A DNA stretch of 64,000 nt, from contig NZ_LXYO01000001.1 of NCBI RefSeq assembly GCF_001650915.1, positions 434,001-498,000 on the forward strand, in the 5' to 3' direction. The position numbers and the translations under genes are program-made. The stretch's first letter is position 1. Every line of letters starts with the position of its first letter. Origin of the DNA: Marinobacter sp. EhC06 (GTDB lineage: Bacteria > Pseudomonadota > Gammaproteobacteria > Pseudomonadales > Oleiphilaceae). The notes beneath the pieces were generated by a model. It saw only the letters and a program-made list of their open reading frames with translations. It was not told where the DNA came from and did no database searches. Shown here piece after piece: positions 61,601 to 64,000 of this stretch.

Positions 61601-63394
61601 ATGGCTGAATCCCCAAAAACCGTTCGAATCGGATGCTCCGCCGCTTTCTGGGGCGATACGGAAACCGCCGCCGGGCAACTGGTTCATCAGGGCAACATCG
61701 ACTATCTGGTGGCCGATTATCTGGCCGAAATCACCATGTCCATTATGGCTGGCCAGAAAATGAAGGACCCGACCCAGGGGTATGCGCGGGATTTCGTCCA
61801 GACGGTCATGGGCCCCTTGCTTGGTGACATCAAGGAAAAAGGCATCCGCGTTCTGGCCAACGCAGGCGGCGTGAATCCGGTCGCCTGCCGCGACGCCCTG
61901 CAGGCCCTCTGCGAAAAGGCAGGCGTAGAGATGAAGATTGCCCTGGTGCTGGGCGACGATCTGCTGATGAAGAAGAAAAAGCTCGCCGACATGGGCGTTA
62001 CGGAGATGGGTTCCGGCCAGGCGATGCCACCGATGATGGTCAGCCTGAACGCTTATCTCGGTGCGCCTGGCCTGGTTGCCGCCCTGGAACAGGGTGCCGA
62101 CATTGTTATTACCGGCCGGGTTGCCGACAGCGCCCTGGTGCTGGCGCCTCTGGTGCACGAATTCGGCTGGAGCTGGCAGGACTACGACAAACTGGCTCAG
62201 GGCAGCCTGGCCGGGCACCTTCTCGAGTGCGGCGCCCAGTCCACCGGCGGCAACTTTACCGACTGGGAAGAGGTAGCCGGAGGCTACGCCAACATGGGCT
62301 TCCCGATTGCCGAAGTGAGCGGCGACGGCAGCTTCTTTATCACCAAGCCCGAAGACACCGGCGGCCTGGTCAGCCGGGGCACTGTGGCCGAACAACTGGT
62401 CTACGAGATTGGCGATCCGAGGGCCTACCTGCTGCCGGATGTTACCTGCGATTTCACAGGGGTTGAGCTGGAGGAAACCGGAAAAGACCAGGTTCAGGTT
62501 CGGGGTGCCCGGGGACTTCCGCCCACGGACAGTTACAAGGTATCGGGCACCTGGCCGGATGGCTTCAAGTGCACGGTCACATTCCTTCTGGCTGGCATGA
62601 ACGCCAGGGCCAAGGCTCAGACAGTCGCCCAGGCCATTCTGGCCAAGACCTCACGCATGTTCAGCGAACGTGGCCTGCCCGATTACAGCGAGACCAGTAT
62701 CGAGCTCCTGGGCACCGAAACCACCTATGGCGCTCACGGCCGTGGCGAGGGTTGCCGGGAGGTGGTGGTGAAGATCAGCACGGCCCATCCCAAAAAAGAG
62801 GCTCTGGTGCTGTTTTCCCGGGAAATTGCCCAGGCGGCAACGGGCATGGCGCCGGGGATTACCGGAATTGTCGGGGGGCGGCCCACGGTATGGCCGAAAA
62901 TCCGGTTGTATTCATGCCTGGTGCCTAAAACAGAAGTCGAGGTATCGGTGGATCTCGGTGGCGAGCGGCAGAACGTTGAGGTTGAGACTTCTGGCGGATT
63001 CAAGGACAGCGAACTCCAGCCCCAGTCGTTCACACACGAGGCAGGCGTCACGGATACAACCGTGCAGCTGGTGAAACTTGCCTGGGCCCGGAGTGGCGAT
63101 AAGGGCGATCACAGCAACATCGGCGTGATTGCCAGGAAACCGGAGTTTCTGCCATTTATCGAGGCAGCATTGACGGAAGCAGCCGTTGCCGACTGGATGG
63201 CCCATACCCTGAATCCGGAAACCGGTCGGGTCACCCGCTGGGCCATGCCCGGGCTGCAGGCCATCAATTTCCTGCTGGAGCACAGTCTTGGCGGCGGTGG
63301 CGTTGCCAGCCTGCGGATTGATCCCCAGGGGAAGGCGTTTGCCCAGCAGCTTTTGGAGTTTCCTGTGCCGGTTTCTTCTGAGGTGATTGGGTAG
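61601..63394 (+). CDS. acyclic terpene utilization AtuA family protein
   Basis: 597 residues: DUF1446/AtuA domain (about 5-370) beginning [20 protein letters not shown], followed by a C-terminal domain beginning around residue 480 ([22 protein letters not shown]). In Pseudomonas, AtuA is needed for citronellol/geraniol use but its reaction is unknown. Here it is linked with a TetR regulator and an SDR gene, so a catabolic role for a branched or terpenoid acid is possible. Confidence 0.88.
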   Translation: MAESPKTVRIGCSAAFWGDTETAAGQLVHQGNIDYLVADYLAEITMSIMAGQKMKDPTQGYARDFVQTVMGPLLGDIKEKGIRVLANAGGVNPVACRDALQALCEKAGVEMKIALVLGDDLLMKKKKLADMGVTEMGSGQAMPPMMVSLNAYLGAPGLVAALEQGADIVITGRVADSALVLAPLVHEFGWSWQDYDKLAQGSLAGHLLECGAQSTGGNFTDWEEVAGGYANMGFPIAEVSGDGSFFITKPEDTGGLVSRGTVAEQLVYEIGDPRAYLLPDVTCDFTGVELEETGKDQVQVRGARGLPPTDSYKVSGTWPDGFKCTVTFLLAGMNARAKAQTVAQAILAKTSRMFSERGLPDYSETSIELLGTETTYGAHGRGEGCREVVVKISTAHPKKEALVLFSREIAQAATGMAPGITGIVGGRPTVWPKIRLYSCLVPKTEVEVSVDLGGERQNVEVETSGGFKDSELQPQSFTHEAGVTDTTVQLVKLAWARSGDKGDHSNIGVIARKPEFLPFIEAALTEAAVADWMAHTLNPETGRVTRWAMPGLQAINFLLEHSLGGGGVASLRIDPQGKAFAQQLLEFPVPVSSEVIG

Positions 63395-63412
63395 TCAACC
63401 ATGGAGCATGCA

Positions 63413-63516
63413 CTCTGGTTGGTGGCACGCTCCAGGACACGCCGTAAATACGTCCATGTAGGCTTGATCGCAGCATCCATGCTGCTCACAGTCCTGGAGC
63501 GTGCCACCAACCAGAG
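63413..63516. repeat. cruciform intergenic element, copy D
   Basis: Perfect 26-bp arms (63413-63438 and 63491-63516) around a 52-nt core. Arm sequence is unrelated to the other copies, yet the core retains TACG-TCCA-TGTA and GCAGCA-TCCA-TGCTGC hairpins (plus strand) and the conserved GCTTG linker. It lies between the AtuA-like gene and an SDR gene, both read on the plus strand. Confidence 0.93.
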
Positions 63517-63546
63517 CGCCCGAACGTTTGGAAAGGTCTTCAACTT

Positions 63547-64000
63547 ATGAGCTATCAATCTGTTTTTCATCCCGACTTGTTTAAGGGCCAGGTGTTTATT
63601 GTTACCGGCGGCGGTTCAGGCATCGGGAGGTGTACCGCCCATGAACTCGCTGCCCTGGGCGCGCGGGTTGCCCTGGTGGGTCGAAAGTCCGAGAAAGTGG
63701 AGTCTGTAAAAGCAGAGATCACTGAGGACGGCGGTATTGCGTCGGCTCATGTCTGCGATATCCGGGAAGAGGAATCGGTGAAAGCCACCGTCAAGGCGAT
63801 TATTGCCGAACATGGTGGCCTGAATGGTTTGGTGAACAACGCCGGCGGGCAGTTTCAGGCACCGCTGACCGGGATCAACCAGAAGGGTTGGGAGACGGTG
63901 GTGCGGACCAATCTGACCGGCGGCTTCCTGATGGCCCGTGAAGCCTACACTCAGGCACTGTCCAAAACTGGGGGCGCCATCGTCAATATCGTGGCCGATA
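63547..64000 (+). CDS. SDR family oxidoreductase (3' end beyond window)
   Basis: Short-chain dehydrogenase, 151 codons present. Starts MSYQSVFHPDLFKGQ and has cofactor motif TGGGSGIG and NNAGGQF. The Ser-Tyr-Lys catalytic part is beyond the edge. Similarity of beginning to peroxisomal-type 2,4-dienoyl-CoA or trans-enoyl reductases suggests an acyl-CoA substrate, in line with the AtuA-like neighbour. Confidence 0.88.
   Translation, partial: MSYQSVFHPDLFKGQVFIVTGGGSGIGRCTAHELAALGARVALVGRKSEKVESVKAEITEDGGIASAHVCDIREEESVKATVKAIIAEHGGLNGLVNNAGGQFQAPLTGINQKGWETVVRTNLTGGFLMAREAYTQALSKTGGAIVNIVAD

Overview
The window looks like a chromosomal segment of a marine gammaproteobacterium, most likely Marinobacter or a close relative. 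It is moderately GC-rich. Its housekeeping gene order (purA, hisZ, hflC-hflK-hflX-hfq-miaA-mutL-amiB-tsaE-nnr, queG, orn, rsgA, motB-motA, psd, then fimX, serB, parC, parE) follows the Pseudomonas/Marinobacter arrangement. I see no tRNA, rRNA, CRISPR, prophage or insertion sequence; almost everything is intact core genome.

Layout. 1-4.0 kb: two tandem acyl-CoA dehydrogenases (the first cut by the window edge), a small SprA-related metalloprotease and a rod-like small protein, all on the minus strand. 4.0-8.8 kb: a minus-strand biotin operon bioB-bioF-bioH-bioC-bioD with a promoter flanked by two BirA-type palindromes. 8.8-14.6 kb: comF, a flavin oxidoreductase, the kinase srkA between two small membrane-anchored proteins, and the tRNA wobble-uridine pair cmoA-cmoB. 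14.6-27.6 kb: purA, hisZ and a long minus-strand stress/RNA/repair block from nnr to hflC. 27.8-36.2 kb: queG, orn, rsgA, motAB, psd, and the EF-P modification cassette epmA-efp-epmB. 36.4-44.5 kb: a FimX-type c-di-GMP receptor with a PilZ-like neighbour, serB and parC. 44.6-49.3 kb: a chemoreceptor, a YceI protein with cytochrome b561, a tiny peptide gene and an EAL phosphodiesterase. 49.3-56.3 kb: an SLC13/RCK permease, parE, and a lipoprotein subtilase overlapping a PrcB-type lipoprotein. 56.4-64 kb: a three-gene TRAP-like uptake operon (permease, binding protein, T-component-like lipoprotein) and a TetR-AtuA-SDR catabolic locus running off the end.

The most unusual signal is not a gene. 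Four intergenic elements (7498-7688, 9580-9689, 29431-29542, 63413-63516) share one design: a perfect or near-perfect 26-29 bp outer stem whose sequence differs between copies, closing a conserved core of about 54 nt that folds into two small hairpins. On one strand every intact small-hairpin loop carries GGA, and the small stems vary while keeping their pairing. I do not recognise this as a named family. Regulatory sites that can be read directly include the paired bio operators, a tandem AAAC-N4-GTTT operator upstream of the complete acyl-CoA dehydrogenase, and a TetR palindrome in the spacer of the atuA promoter.

Only one gap exceeds about 300 bases (47522-48043). It holds a promoter-like stretch, a 15-codon ORF with a strong ribosome binding site and a hairpin terminator; I see nothing in the remaining part up to the EAL gene.
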